Source: Pilatotrama ljubarskyi (taxonomy: Eukaryota; Basidiomycota; Agaricomycetes; Polyporales; Polyporaceae). From it: 64,000 nt of DNA. The translations under genes and the position numbers were made by a program. Positions within the stretch are counted from its first letter, which is position 1. Every line of letters begins with the position of its first letter. The stretch covers positions 297,538 to 361,537 of the forward strand of contig MU277691.1 in assembly GCA_022385805.1 (NCBI GenBank), read 5' to 3'. The notes below the pieces were generated by a model. That model saw nothing but the letters and a program-made list of their open reading frames with translations. It was not told where the DNA came from and searched no databases. Of this stretch, positions 21,717 to 33,400 are shown in pieces.

Positions 21717-22422
21717 TCACCGCACTTCCAGCTTCTCCAACTTATCCGCAAGCCCCTCTGCTCCTGCATCCTTCTTTTCCGCCGCCTTCGGATCTGGAGC
21801 GGCAGCCCAGTTTGATTGCTCTGGCGTGTGCGATCCCTCCTTACTCTTCGCTGATGCCGATGCCCCTTGGCTCGCCGGCTCGCCCTCGCCCTCGCCCTCG
21901 TCATCATCCTCCCAGTTGTCCTTGACCTTCGTCTCCTCCCGCTTCTCCTTTCTCTTCTCCTTCCGCTTCTCGTTCTTCTTCTGCGCCTTGCTCAAGCCCG
22001 CCTTAGATGCTGGTGGCACGGCTGCCTGGGGAGGCGGCGCCCAGCCGACGATGTGCCCCTTCGGCAGTGAGTTCGCGTCCATTTGCGCCTGCCGCGTACC
22101 GCGGAAACGGCGCACGTCCTCCTGAGGCGTGTAGCCCGGCCTGATCTTGATCTGCTTGCGGACCCTGCGAGAGCGTGCGGACGGCGCGCAGCGACGACGC
22201 AGTCCGAAAACCAGTTCATAGGTTCACAGTGGCGCAGCAAGCGAAGCACCAGAGGTAGCGCGGTGAAGGTCATATCGTGAGACGAGCGAACAAGCGGAAC
22301 TTAGGGAGCTACACGTACGACCCGTCAGGTCTGCGAGATTCGGGGATGACGCGTTCGAGCGTGCGCGGGTCGACCGCGATGCCAGCGACGGTGGTCTCCG
22401 GAACGATTGGGGGCTTCGACAT
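21717..22422 (-). CDS. PYM/WIBG, exon-junction-complex disassembly factor
   Basis: Two exons (22319-22422 and 21717-22164) give 183 aa. The N-terminus is the Mago-Y14-binding domain: AGIAVDPRTLERVIPESRRP, then SVRKQIKIRPGYTPQEDVRR and FRGTRQAQMDANSLPKGHIV-GW, matching the family almost residue for residue. The middle is a Lys/Glu/Arg charged helix (SKAQKKNEKRKEKRKEKREE) that in the family contacts the 40S ribosome. The end (GLADKLEKLEVR) is a short helix. PYM removes exon junction complexes from mRNA in the cytoplasm during translation, consistent with an intron-rich genome. Start ATG 22422 (MSKPPIVPETTV). Stop is 227 bases from the convergent CCDC90-like gene. Confidence 0.95.
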
Positions 22423-22793
22423 GATGGTGGCGCAGGGTCTGCTTGAATGCGTTTCTTCAGTAGTAGTCCCGCCCCTAGCTCAGCAAGCCAGTGCGTACAA
22501 GGTGGTATAAGTAGCACAGGGATGGGATGTGCGTATTGAGATGCGGTATAGCAGCGCTCGCTGGGGAGGAGCGGGTCAAGAACGATCGACTCAGCGCGCG
22601 CCCCGCTTGCATAAGAGGCGCCCAGAGATTATCTTCGCGTGAACGGGCGCCTACTCATTGCCCATAACTTCTTCAGCCACACCGACATACTCTGCTCCGC
22701 CTCGCTGCTCTGCGCTAATTCTCGGGAGACGTTCTCCTAGAAATACAATATTATAAGGAATAGTACTGCTACCCCCCAAGAAGCTGTCATCGG
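22423..22793. promoter_or_regulatory. Divergent promoter between PYM and GPN3
   Basis: 371 bases between divergent starts. It carries a TATA-like AT-rich stretch near 22741-22760 (ATACAATATTATAAG), about 40 bases upstream of the GPN3 start. Confidence 0.45.
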
Positions 22794-24500
22794 ATGCGCT
22801 ACGCCGTGCTTGTAACAGGACCCGCCGGAGCAGGCAAATCTACGTTCTGCAACGGAATCATCACTCACCTCCAGACCTCAAAACGCAATGGGCACCTTGT
22901 AAACCTGGACCCTGCGGCGAACTCGGATGCGTTCGAATACGAGCCCGCAATAGATATTAGGGACCTTGTAAGTCTCGAAGACGTCATGGAGCACCTCGGG
23001 TACGGGCCGAATGGTGGTCTCGTATATTGCTTCGAGTGCGTACGCTTCCTTGCTTTGGACTGCGTCCTCCGGCGGAGAGAAGTTGTGAAAATGATGCTGA
23101 TCGAATGGCTGTACGAATCATCAGATATCTCCTTGAGAATATGGACTGGCTCGATGAAGAGCTCGGCGGATACGAAGACGACTACCTGATCATTGACTGC
23201 CCAGGTAAGCCCTCTGAGACGGGTGCACGAGTGAATGCGACATTTTTTAACCTTGATGTAGGGCAGATTGAGCTATACACGCACCATCCATTCTTGCCGA
23301 CTCTTGTTCGCCACCTACAACGATTAGGCATCCGGACATGTGCCGTTTACCTCATCGAGTCGCAGTTCATGGAAGACAAATACAAGTTCTTCAGGTCAGC
23401 ATGTGTTCCGAGCACAGTGAGAGATCACTGGCGACATGCTGACATGCTCTGGTGCGCAGTGGTGTCCTCAGCGCCATGTCCGCAATGGTCAACTTGGAGG
23501 TACCATGGCTAAACGTTATGTCAAAAATGGACCTCGTCACCAGTAACATCGAAGACAAGGGAAGCGGCCGCAATGGCATCCGGGCGAAGAAGGACATAGC
23601 TAGGTGGGTCATCTCGTCTGCTTCGCCGCCGCCTGCATTCGGTACCTCGCGTCTGCCGACGCGTGGCGCCCACATAACGTCCAAGAGTCAGTCTTTCTGG
23701 CTGCGCTGCGGTGGTTCTCCATGCGCACAACTCGCACAACCGATGCACAGCATTCTTCATGTGGACAAACCGGGCGTACCTTGTGCTGCCCGTAAGCGAG
23801 CCGCGCCACGCACCATCCCGTCCCTATGGCGCTTCACCGCCACTCTCGCTCGTCTTGCTCGAATACCGGGCCAGTTAAGACGGATTGGTTGAGCTCACGA
23901 CTTGTGCTCCCTCGCAGATATCTTGAAGCCGATCCGATGCTGCTCATCTCGGCGCCCGGGAGCCGTGAAGAACAAACAGAGCGAAATTCGAAATTCCATG
24001 CGCTCAACCAGGCAATTGTCCAGTTGGTCAGTCGATGAAATCCTCGCCTTTCCTCTTCCGTGTACTCATCTGTGTCTTCGTTCGTTTCGCTCCAATTATC
24101 CGACCCTGCACTCGCGCGTGTTCTTGTCTATCGGCCGATATCCTGATTTCCTCTGGCGTCACCTGCACTGCGAACCACATATGTACCGCTCCGTCATAAT
24201 GCACATGGAATGCGCGATGTTCGGACGGCAGATCGAAGACCACCCACTTGTCAAGTTTTTGGCCCTCGATCTCACGAACCCTGACTCGATAGAGACGGTG
24301 CTCAGCAACATCGACTTCGTCATGCAGTACGGCGAGGACGAGGAGCCTAAGGAGGTACGTCCGGTCCAGTATCATGTTAACTGTGCTGGTTGTGGACGAA
24401 TTCCTGCTCGTTCTGAACAACTGTCCGATCCGACCGCTGCTAACCTGAATTCCCGTAGCCTGCGGACCTGGATGAAGGCGATTTCGCTGATATGGAGTAG
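22794..24500 (+). CDS. GPN3: GPN-loop GTPase 3
   Basis: Exons 22794-23035, 23125-23204, 23262-23394, 23460-23603, 23918-24026, 24232-24354 and 24459-24500 close in frame to 290 aa. Starts with the P-loop ([15 protein letters not shown]), followed by NLDPAAN, the diagnostic GPN loop in [11 protein letters not shown], switch region [14 protein letters not shown], and the NKMD-equivalent NVMSKMDLV. The late exons carry [20 protein letters not shown] helices, [20 protein letters not shown] and the QYGEDEE tail, ending GDFADME. Gpn3 with Gpn1 chaperones assembly and nuclear import of RNA polymerase II and III. Length matches the usual 280-290. In the 23603-23918 intron there is no coding signal, so the longer 314-base intron appears real. 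Confidence 0.96.
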
Positions 24501-24754
24501 TGTGGGCGCAGCCGCGCGTCCTGGGAGCCCGCTGGCGCCCCCTTGGCTCCGTTGTGGACGTTCTGGTGGCGACTCTCCTAGTCGCCTGCATCTGCAACGT
24601 GGTATTCTTGTCGGCTGTAACTCCCCCGTCCCGCCGTACGAGTCTTCCACCCGGAATTACGGCCTTCGCCTTCCATAGCAGTCTTATTCGACCAGGCCCA
24701 GTGCGGGACTTCCTCTAACCCGAAACCTTGACAAGTCCCACCGCTCTCTCGTAC

Positions 24755-26362
24755 TCATTCTCGACCGTCTCCAGTACCACCCTTCCAGCCTAAAACGCGC
24801 GGCCCTTGATACACGTTCAGGAGGTTGCCATCCGGACAGCGGGGGAACTGCGAAAACGTATAGCGCAGACTCTGCCTTATTCCCGGATTTTGACCCCCGC
24901 CAAGCCACCCCTCCAGGCCAAACAGTGTCAAGCGGTTGCGGGGGGGCTCTGACACGGAAGACATAGCGGCGGACCTCGGACCTCATGTACAGGGTTCGTC
25001 GGCGGAGAAACAAAAGGCGAAAGCGGTCAGGGCCTCAGCTTCGGTACAAGACTTGTATGGCGGCTGTCACGGTGTTCCTATGTACCGCTCCGTGGTTGCA
25101 AAGTTCAACTTCAGCTCTCCCAGTCAACGGTCTGCCGTGGTGCGATCTGCGGGCTTGCTGGCCCTACCAACCGGGGCACCGGGGCACGCCCAGGCTGCAG
25201 ACTCGAGCCAACAACTTTCACCACCGCATGCGCGGATCATACCCTGCTGCTTTCAGGTAGAAGAGGACCGGTGAGCGCGCACACCCCGACGCGACGGTGC
25301 GGCTGACCTCACCTCCGGCCAAGTCGTACTCGGTGGCGCCCCCCGCCCAGTGCGTCTCACATACATTGATCGTGCATTGTGTCCGCTGTCACTGTAGCCT
25401 GTCGGTGGTACCGGTGGCGGTATAGGCGGTGGCGGTGGCCATGCAGCGGCGCTCTGAGTGGACGTGATTGTGTTGGTGGTCTGATGCACCGTGAGCACTG
25501 CGCACATGTGAATGCAACGATATGGCCATTAGCCACAGGCGCAAGCGACGGCGGCGAAGAGTCTGATTAGGCAGGTACCTACTACAAGGGGTACGGCGAG
25601 TCGTCCTTGCTACTCTCGTCATGATCGTGAACACGACAGACAAGCGTCACAAAAGACGAGGATAATATGTGAGTTCCGTCAGCGGAGAGTTTGCATCTGC
25701 GAGCGCAGTGCGCCATATGACTCGCAACGACGATCAACCTCTCCAGGCTCGACACACGGATGTTGAATATACTGCAAAAATGCATGCCATTCACGCCTCT
25801 GCATACCCTGCTGAGCTGGATTCCGCGATAAGATATACCCAGTAAAGCCCGCCCTGCACTGCACACCCAAGCCGCTGCGTCCCACCAGGCGCCAATGATC
25901 ATGAGTACATACCGGCTCAATGGTACCTACTCTAGCACAGAATACGTGGAACGGCGGAGACAGGACACATAGCGTCATCCGCATCGAGAAGCGCAGTCTC
26001 CTCAATTGCAGGACAGCACGCGCGGAAGACGTGGCTCTGCTCCGTGAGACGCAGCAGTGAGCGGGAGTACCACAGGGTATCTGATTCTCACCTTCACCAC
26101 CATCGGCGCTCGGACGTCGGGACGGACGGACGGTGTGCATGGAGTATTCGTCCATCCATAGCGTCATGGCCTGCTACGATCCACAGCTTCTTCACGCTTC
26201 GCACGCCCATTCGAGCCAAAACGCTACCTCTCCAGGCGGACCACGTGGGCTCCCCAGGCCGTCCGTGAGCTTCTTGGCCGCTGTTGTGATCATGTCGGAT
26301 CCACGGTCGCCGCACGGACGATCGGGGGCGATATAGATGAAGTATGAGGTAGAGGGAGGCAT
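24755..26362 (-). CDS. Probable uncharacterised gene, exons not resolved
   Basis: A minus-strand gene is suspected from ATG 26362 (MPPSTSYFIYIAPDRPCGDR). This can be spliced over a 51-base intron (GTAGCG...TCGTAG) into QAMTLWMDEYSMHTVRPSRR. Further down lie RLIVVASHMAHCARRCKLSA and FVTLVCRVHDHDESS (about 25620-25760), a Pro-rich block (AAWPPPPPIPPPVPPTGY, about 25430), and possibly LRYTFSQFPRCPDGNLLNVY (about 24830). Introns are plausible but I could not close all frames. No domain is recognised. It could be one gene or two, and the 3' limit is a guess. Reported because the reading is better than background and the 3.9 kb gap would otherwise be exceptional here. Confidence 0.3.
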
Positions 26363-28377
26363 CTGATTGCTCGCTTCTCGGGAGATGAAATGCGGGGTAG
26401 CGGGTCCTATGAGCGTAAGGGGTGCGGCGCGGGCGACGGGCGAAGGCGGGGAAGAGTGGACTCTGCGGTGGTCCTGGGACGTAGTAGGACGGGCCCTACA
26501 CGATGCGCCGGAGGTTGTGCGCCCGGCGGCTTGGGTGCTGTCTGCGGCGCCCGTTAGTGTCTGAGGACACGCAGTATGATGACTTACTGCTTCGAGGGTG
26601 CGTGGCCCGACGACGGGTCGACTCGGTATAGAATAGCTCAGCCGCCCGAGTTTCGTGCGATATGTGTGCTTCAGGGCTTCGTGGTGAGTATTCGCTGCGG
26701 ATATGCAGTGTATCCCAGTCATCTTCGTCTGCGACATTCGAGAAAGATACGGACCCGTACCCTGTGCACAGGCGTCACGCAAACTGCTGATGACACGGAC
26801 GTACCTTCTGAGCAACAACCTTACCCCTGCTATCAATATCCCCAGTGTGCGAGCCTAACACAGACACGGAAGCGCAGGTCCGCAAGCCCGGGAGACCCCA
26901 CCTTCTTCGACGCAACGTGGTCTGACAAGGAGGGGCAGCGAGAACGCAATCTCTCGCATTTAGCCACAGAGAAGCCGCAGAAGCACCCCTCCCTGCGCGG
27001 TGGGTGGCGTGGTGGCGATGTGCAGGGTGTACGTACAGTGCGCCCCCGCACCCCTCGGACTGCGCGCGGATCCGGATACGAGAAAGGCAGAAGCGCTTTC
27101 GAGGGTGCTCGCGTCGCGCGGTGCTAGTGGCCACAGATGATGCACAAAGGCCGCGACCATCGCTCTCCGGAGTGCGGGCCACGAACTGCCAGCACGTTGG
27201 TGATCTTGTGGTGATGTACCGGAGACGATGCAGGCGCAGACACAAGACGACACAAGGGCAAGGATCATATGTTTCTGTCGCTAGGTTGCGGACAAAGCAC
27301 CGTTGAGCTTGGTGCATGTTCGCAGAGGTTTTGCCACAACACGCAGAACACACGAGGCCCGATGCGCGAGTGGCAACTCGGGTACGGGAGTTCCGTCGGG
27401 TGCAAGCAGATTCAAACAAGAGACACTAGCATAATAGCAAGATCCCGGCAAGAACAGCGCTCGAGACGAGTACGGGAAAGCACAGAGGACAGAATAGATG
27501 CCGACTCCTCTCGTGGAGCCACCTCGCCGCGTGGGGGCAGCCCCAGTCCAGTTGGTCGGACAGAAGCCACCGTTCGGCCCATTCTTGACTCCTAGCTGGA
27601 TTGAAGCATGAAGTTTCCCTCAATGCGCTACAGGATAGCGCGGTTGGGCCGGTGTCGCGGGGCGTGCAAGCCGTGGTGCAGTGAGGATGCCGGAGGGCGG
27701 GTGGAGCGCGGCCATAGATTGTGCGCCGAAGTCCGATGTCGGGAAAGCGGGATTCGGGGAATGCCTGCAGGCAAACGCATGCCGCGACTCTGTGGCCCCA
27801 TTGTAGAGAGAATGGGTGTTAGACTGAGGCAGAGCAGCGGGTCGGAACGAGCTAGCGCGCGAGGAGGGCTCGGAGCAACTCAGGAAGACAGAGTTGGTTC
27901 CAGCCACATAACGTGATGACGATGAGATACACGAGGCTCTTGTGCCCGCCGGTTGAGCGGACGCGCAGCAGGGCGGGCGATGGTGAGCACAAACGTAGAC
28001 GGAGAGGGGAGGGTGGTACGTGAAACGAATACAGCTGGCGCATGCTGAATCGGACTGCTCGTGCGCTGCTGCTGGGCCTGCACAGGATTTGAAGGCCCCT
28101 GTGGGAGACAACGGCATGTTTTTTGTGCGGCGGCAGCACGGCCCTGGCTGGGTAACATATGGCGAGGACGCGCGAGCTGTGCACTGCCTGCGAGGCGGGC
28201 GAGTCGAGCGCTGATTTGACGACGGAGGGAACAGACGCCGGGCGTAGATCCGAATCCAGATCGAAAGCAGATCGAGATACAAAGGATGACGACGACTCCT
28301 TCACACGACCCTTCACACTGCGCCCCCGCCAAAAAGTTGTGGATCGCCACTCCGCCTTCCTCTCCTTCTCCTCCACC
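26363..28377. other. Long intergenic region upstream of the TATA-box gene
   Basis: About 2 kb with overlapping ORFs on both strands (for example 27620-28282 minus) that are rich in Arg, Ser, Pro and Ala and show no domain. They look like chance frames in GC-rich DNA. The 3' part is probably the extended promoter of the gene at 28484. Confidence 0.4.
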
Positions 28378-28384
28378 TATATAA
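28378..28384 (+). promoter_or_regulatory. TATA box
   Basis: TATATAA within a pyrimidine-rich stretch (CTCCTCCACCTATATAACCCC), 100 bases upstream of the ATG at 28484 and followed by a CT/CA-rich leader, the classic layout of a strongly expressed basidiomycete gene. Confidence 0.7.
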
Positions 28385-28483
28385 CCCCTTCCTCTCGGCC
28401 ATGGCATTCCCCTCACCACCCATCCCACTCTCGCACAAGCACTCACAGTCAATCTCGTCTTCAACACATCCTCCGTAGCAGCA

Positions 28484-29215
28484 ATGCCGACCTACTACCT
28501 CCAGCCCGGCCAGCACGCCCACGTCTACCAGCGCCCCCGCGCCTACTCCCAGTCATACCAGCAGGCTCCGCAGACTGTCTACTACACCCACTCCGGATCA
28601 GGACACTCGGGCCACGGCTCCCCGGGACACTACACCTATCCCCAGCAGCAGGGCGGCGTTCAGTACGCCTCTCCTCAGTACCTAACGCCAAACTACCAGT
28701 ACGACCCCAATCGCCGCCACCACTACCAGGGCCACTCCCGGAGCGGCTCCGGCGGTGTCTACTACGCGTCTTCGGCGCCCTCTCACCACAACGACGCTTC
28801 CCGTCGCAGCCCGTCACATCATACTGGCCAGCGCCGCTCGACCTCTTCACATGGTCGTCACCATCGCTCCCAGTCGGTGCCCCGGTCGTCCGTCCAGGTC
28901 GACGCCGGTCGGTCTCACCATCACAGGGTCAGTCTCCTTTCAGACCTTTTCTAGTTGTCGTAAGAGTCGAAGCTAACATAGTCTTATTCTCAGAGCTCCA
29001 GCCGCCCCCGGCAGTCTCCCCCCCACCACTCCTCGCAGCGTGAGCGTCGCGCGAGCAACGTCGGCGAGCCTCTCAGCGAGCGCATTCGCCGCATGTTCGG
29101 CTTCGGCGGCCACCACTCCTCCTCCTCGTCCTCCCGCAACCATAACCGCGAGTATGCAGACGCGCGCACCGGCCGCACCGTCGACTGGCGCGGCCGACCC
29201 ATCTACCGCGTCTGA
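28484..29215 (+). CDS. His/Tyr/Ser-rich small protein with DARTGRTVDWRGRPIYRV C-terminus
   Basis: Exons 28484-28927 and 28994-29215 give 221 aa. The first 145 residues are low complexity: Tyr/Gln/Pro/His/Ser (YYLQPGQHAHVYQRPRAYSQ; SYQQAPQTVYYTHSGSGHSG), then His/Ser/Arg (RRHHYQGHSRSGSGG, SHGRHHRSQS). The last 50 residues are ordered-looking and probably conserved: GEPLSERIRRMFGFGG followed by YADARTGRTVDWRGRPIYRV. I recall similar C-termini in other mushroom-forming fungi, without a known function. Codons end overwhelmingly in C, and with the TATA box and pyrimidine-rich leader this points to high expression. No signal peptide or membrane segment. The prion-like N-terminus suggests phase separation or adhesion to other proteins, a guess only. 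Confidence 0.85.
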
Positions 29216-30403
29216 ACGCGTCCGACGAGTTCCCGCGTCGCTCTGACGCGTCTCGGTCCCGGGATCCACCTCGCCCTGGAGTGCGATCCCGATCGCGCCT
29301 GGCGCGCGCCTAACTCTATCATCGTCGCCTGTGGCCTCCCTCCAAGCACTCACGATCCCACGTTCCTTTTGTTCATCTCGCTTTGGCGCCTGCGTCCCGT
29401 TGCTGGGTCGCGCGGGCGCATGCCCCGCCCATGCAATATCTTTATGTCCTCCTTTGGGTCCCTTTTGTTGCGACCGCGCCCGTCTCCTGATCCGCTGCCT
29501 CACCGTTACCGTATCTCACCCCGCGCCTCCGACCTATTGCCCGGATTCCGCGACCTTATGCCCACCCTGCTTGTATCGGTACTCTGTACAATACCTGCCT
29601 GCCTATAACTGGCCTCTGCCTCCGTCCCCCTTTGTACGCCGCTCACGACCGCTCTCACGCTCATCTCACGTTCTCCGACTCGCTATCGCTGGTCACCTGT
29701 TATCACTCTCCTGTCCTAATGACGATTTTGTACTGGTACGAACGTCGCGGACTTGTTACCCAATGCAATAGCTATTCAAACAGACATCGGCACTATCAGT
29801 GTTGGCCCCCAGGCCTCATGAGGCACCAAAGTTGCGCTCGAGCGTGATATGCGTGAGCCCATTGTCGAGCCGTTCTTACAGGATGCACAGGCGGTACAGT
29901 AGGCCCCTGAACATCGTCGCGCCGACATCAGTCCCATTCAAAACCAGGAGAGGTCAAAAGCCGACATTCATGTTCAGAGACAATTCACCACCACAACTGC
30001 CCGGACACACGAAGAGACAGGTCAGGGAACAATGGAAAACAGCGAGGTAAGACAAAGGCACGGCGAGAGCGACGAGGAGCATATGCGATGAGATCTGAGC
30101 GAATGGTTAGATGACAGCAGTAAGGCGTGGTACGGAAAGAGGACCAGCCCTCGGATCTCAGAGACCGGCAAAGGCAATCGAGCATGAGGAATGAGAACGG
30201 ACGGCATGAGTGCACAAGCGCTACTACGTAGGCACAAGAAAGTCGCGATATAGCAAGGGAATTGGAGCTCAGTGACAAGCATAGAAAACATGATACAAGA
30301 AAGCAAGGTAGGAATGGCGCGCATGTGAGCGTGGTGGATGAAGGACCTCGGGACGTCGAGAGAGACATGAGGCAAGGCTGGGTTGAGTGGCGGGCGCCCG
30401 ACT
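29216..30403. other. Intergenic, convergent 3' regions
   Basis: Nearly 1.2 kb between convergent stops. It is pyrimidine-rich on the plus strand just after 29216 (likely a long 3' UTR of the small His/Tyr-rich gene). Short ORFs on both strands have no motif. Confidence 0.45.
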
Positions 30404-33400
30404 TCATCGAGCGGCTGAGCTACTTCGCAGGGGCAGCACCGTCGTCATCCCGGAGCTTCTTGCCTTGAGCCAACGGTCAACTTCGTCGATGGTCTCCCTC
30501 AGCATTGTCTTCGTCGAGACACGGGCCTTGTTGTCCTCCTCGCCCTCTAATGGACAGCCCTCCCACAGGATAGCGATTCGGACCTCGACCTGTCAATAGA
30601 ATATCGTCAGCCTGGAAGGACGTAAACATATTCCGCTGCACGTACACCGCTAGCAACAGAATGGAGAGCTCTGTCGAGTGCCTCGCTTACCACCTTCGAC
30701 GCACCACCAAGGTGCTTCTCCAAAGCGACCGTAGTATCGTTGAAGAGAGTTGACTTCTTCGTCTCCAGATATGCGTTGAAGACATCCTACCAGTTGACGG
30801 TATTGAGCGTCTCGTCGTAGCGTAATCATTCGAGAAGCTTACCCTCTGCCGCCGGAAACTGCCCGTTCCCTTCTCCATAGCAGCGAGCTCATAACCGTCC
30901 GCCAGATGGCCTTGCACCGTCGGGCTCAGCGACAACCCTATGTCCATCTTGAGCGCATCCAGAGCCTCTTGTACAGAGGTCTCGACACGACGCAGAGCGC
31001 GACGCGCTTGGCGCGCAGTCTCATCGGCCTCTTCCCTGGCTTTTTTCTGCAGGTATGGCGGTGCAGAGGCTACGACCTCATCAAGTACCAATCTGACCTG
31101 GGTGGACGCTCGTTTTTCCAGTGACAAGAGCGACTTCGCCTTGAAAATGTCCGCCCATGCGCGAGCGATGCGTTTGGTGAAGGGTACCGCAAGTTCTGCG
31201 TTGAGATCGTACCTGAAGACGCCCTTGCGGCGGAGAGCTAAGAGAAAAACGACTCTGAGCTGACTGCAGATACATTGCCAAAAGTCGCACTGACTCGCGG
31301 AGTATGTTTGATAGCGCATTGCGCGAGCGGTGACGAAGGCATCAGACGCTTCAATCACTTCTTCTGCGGACTGTGACGATCATGTCATCATTCAGCAAGC
31401 ACTGCATTGCACGAGGATGGGGACCTACAGCATTCGCGCTGAGCCGACATCTCTCAGGCAATTCCTTCGCGAACCGGTTGGACAGGCCACCCACCAATTT
31501 ATCAACGACTGGCTGGAAGGCCTGTCATTGCGGTTTGGCCAGTGAGACACCAATGCGTGACCTGGAGCGAATGAACTGACCTCGAGCAGCTTTGGGAGGA
31601 TGGCATCTGGGGTGGTTGGATAACGAGCTGCCAGGTGTCGGCCCAGCGGGGTCTCGCCTTGTTCCCCTAGAGGGCTCTGTTTCGAACGCCATCGAGCCTT
31701 TAGCTGTTCGCGATCGGCCAGGCTGACGCCAGGTATGCCATCCAGCCATTTCTCCACGTTGCGTGCAAAATCTTGCAATTGCAGGAGCATTGCCTCTGCA
31801 GCCTCCTCCCGTGCAGGAAGTGTCAGCGTCTGGATCCATCGGCGTAGTTCCGGTATACCCGTATCAGAGCTCTTGAACGCGGACTTCGTCCCATCTTCGT
31901 CTGCTATCACATGAGCGTGCCGCATGATGAGTCGCTAGGGAACCATGAGACATGGAGACGCCCTACCTCGTAGTTGCAAGTAAGTGCGCGCTGCCACCGC
32001 GAAGACGGCCAAGTCGGCCTCGCCTTGATCTGATCATTGTTCATGTGCATTCACCTTGCAAAGGTACTGGGCAGTGAACTCACCTGGTGACATTCGATCG
32101 CCAGAGGCAACATCATCATCTGCGGCTGTCAGATAGGTTAATTGGGACCAAGAAAATACCCTGGAGTCCGGCGTACCTTCCATCTCGGCTAAGCCTGCAC
32201 GGAACTGCGACTTTAGCTTGCCCTTCGACCACTGCAGTACACGCCAAATTCGTTAAGTCAGTCCAAGCTAGAGAACAAGGAGCAGCGCACCTCTGAGCGT
32301 TTAGTCACGCAGAAGACCAATCTCTCATTCTCGGCGTTCTGCATGTCATTCGTTGCCTTCTCAATGAGATGTCGGAAATCAGTGAGGCGGCGCGACACCT
32401 CTATGAGTTGGTTGCGCAACTCCTCCCTCTCGCCTGATGTTGCACCATCCTCTGACAGTGCACCCAGGGTGGCATGTCCTGAGAGATGTCTCGGTTTCTT
32501 GGACAGATGTGAGGCAGTCGCCGCAGCACCAGATTCATGCGCACGCTTCCGCGCCATTTTACCCTCCATGACTGCCTCGACCTCTTCATCGCATTCTGCT
32601 TGTATTGATTGTCTTTGAGCGCTGAGAGCGGCGACGGTACTCCCTGTCGTTTGCAAGCGCGTCTCCAAGTCTGAAAGAGGTCAGAGGACAAGGGCAGCGT
32701 TTGCACAACAGAGTGCGCACCTTCCTGTGACTTAAGAAGTTGCTTCTCCGTTTTCTGCCAACCGTTGAGATTTGACCTTGCGTCCTTAATACACTTCTCT
32801 ATAGAATGCAACTCCGTGCTTTTGCGAAGTGACAGCTCCGCAATGACCTCTTTACAATCAACATCATCGCACTTCGTGGCTGTAAGCGAGTCAGTGCACG
32901 CAGCGCTCCATCGTGAGTGTCACGAACCGACGAATGTGATGGCACCCGAGTGATATCTGAGCATGATCACAGGAGGGTCAGACCTCAGGAGCCAGTAAGG
33001 CCTTGTCTTCGAATGCTTACTTTCCGTCTATGGTGCAAGCCGCGCCGTTGTCAGTCAGCGGTATGGCATCAATAAGCTGACGGGTTCACGTACCCATCTT
33101 CAGCTGAGTCCTGAAAGCCTGCCCACAGAGATCTGTTACGCTCAACACTATGCACAGCAATTCATCTCGACCGGAACAGCGCTGCTCACCGATTGCTACC
33201 TTGTCGTTGACTGCACGTGTGATAGGCGCGACAATAAAGAACCTGTTAGCTCTCCTCATGTAGCCTTGAGCGATTAGATTGCGGGCAGCATTGCTGTCAC
33301 CGACGCCAGGGAGGTCGACGAGAACGGCACCGCAAGCGAGAATTGGTGAATCGACGTAGATCCGGACGTGGCGAACCAGGGGCCAGTAGGCAGGAGGCGC

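Noticed and set aside
27620..28282. 220-codon minus-strand ORF
   Set aside because: Arg/Ser/Ala/Pro-rich, no motif, overlaps the promoter of the strongly expressed gene at 28484; probably a chance frame in GC-rich DNA.
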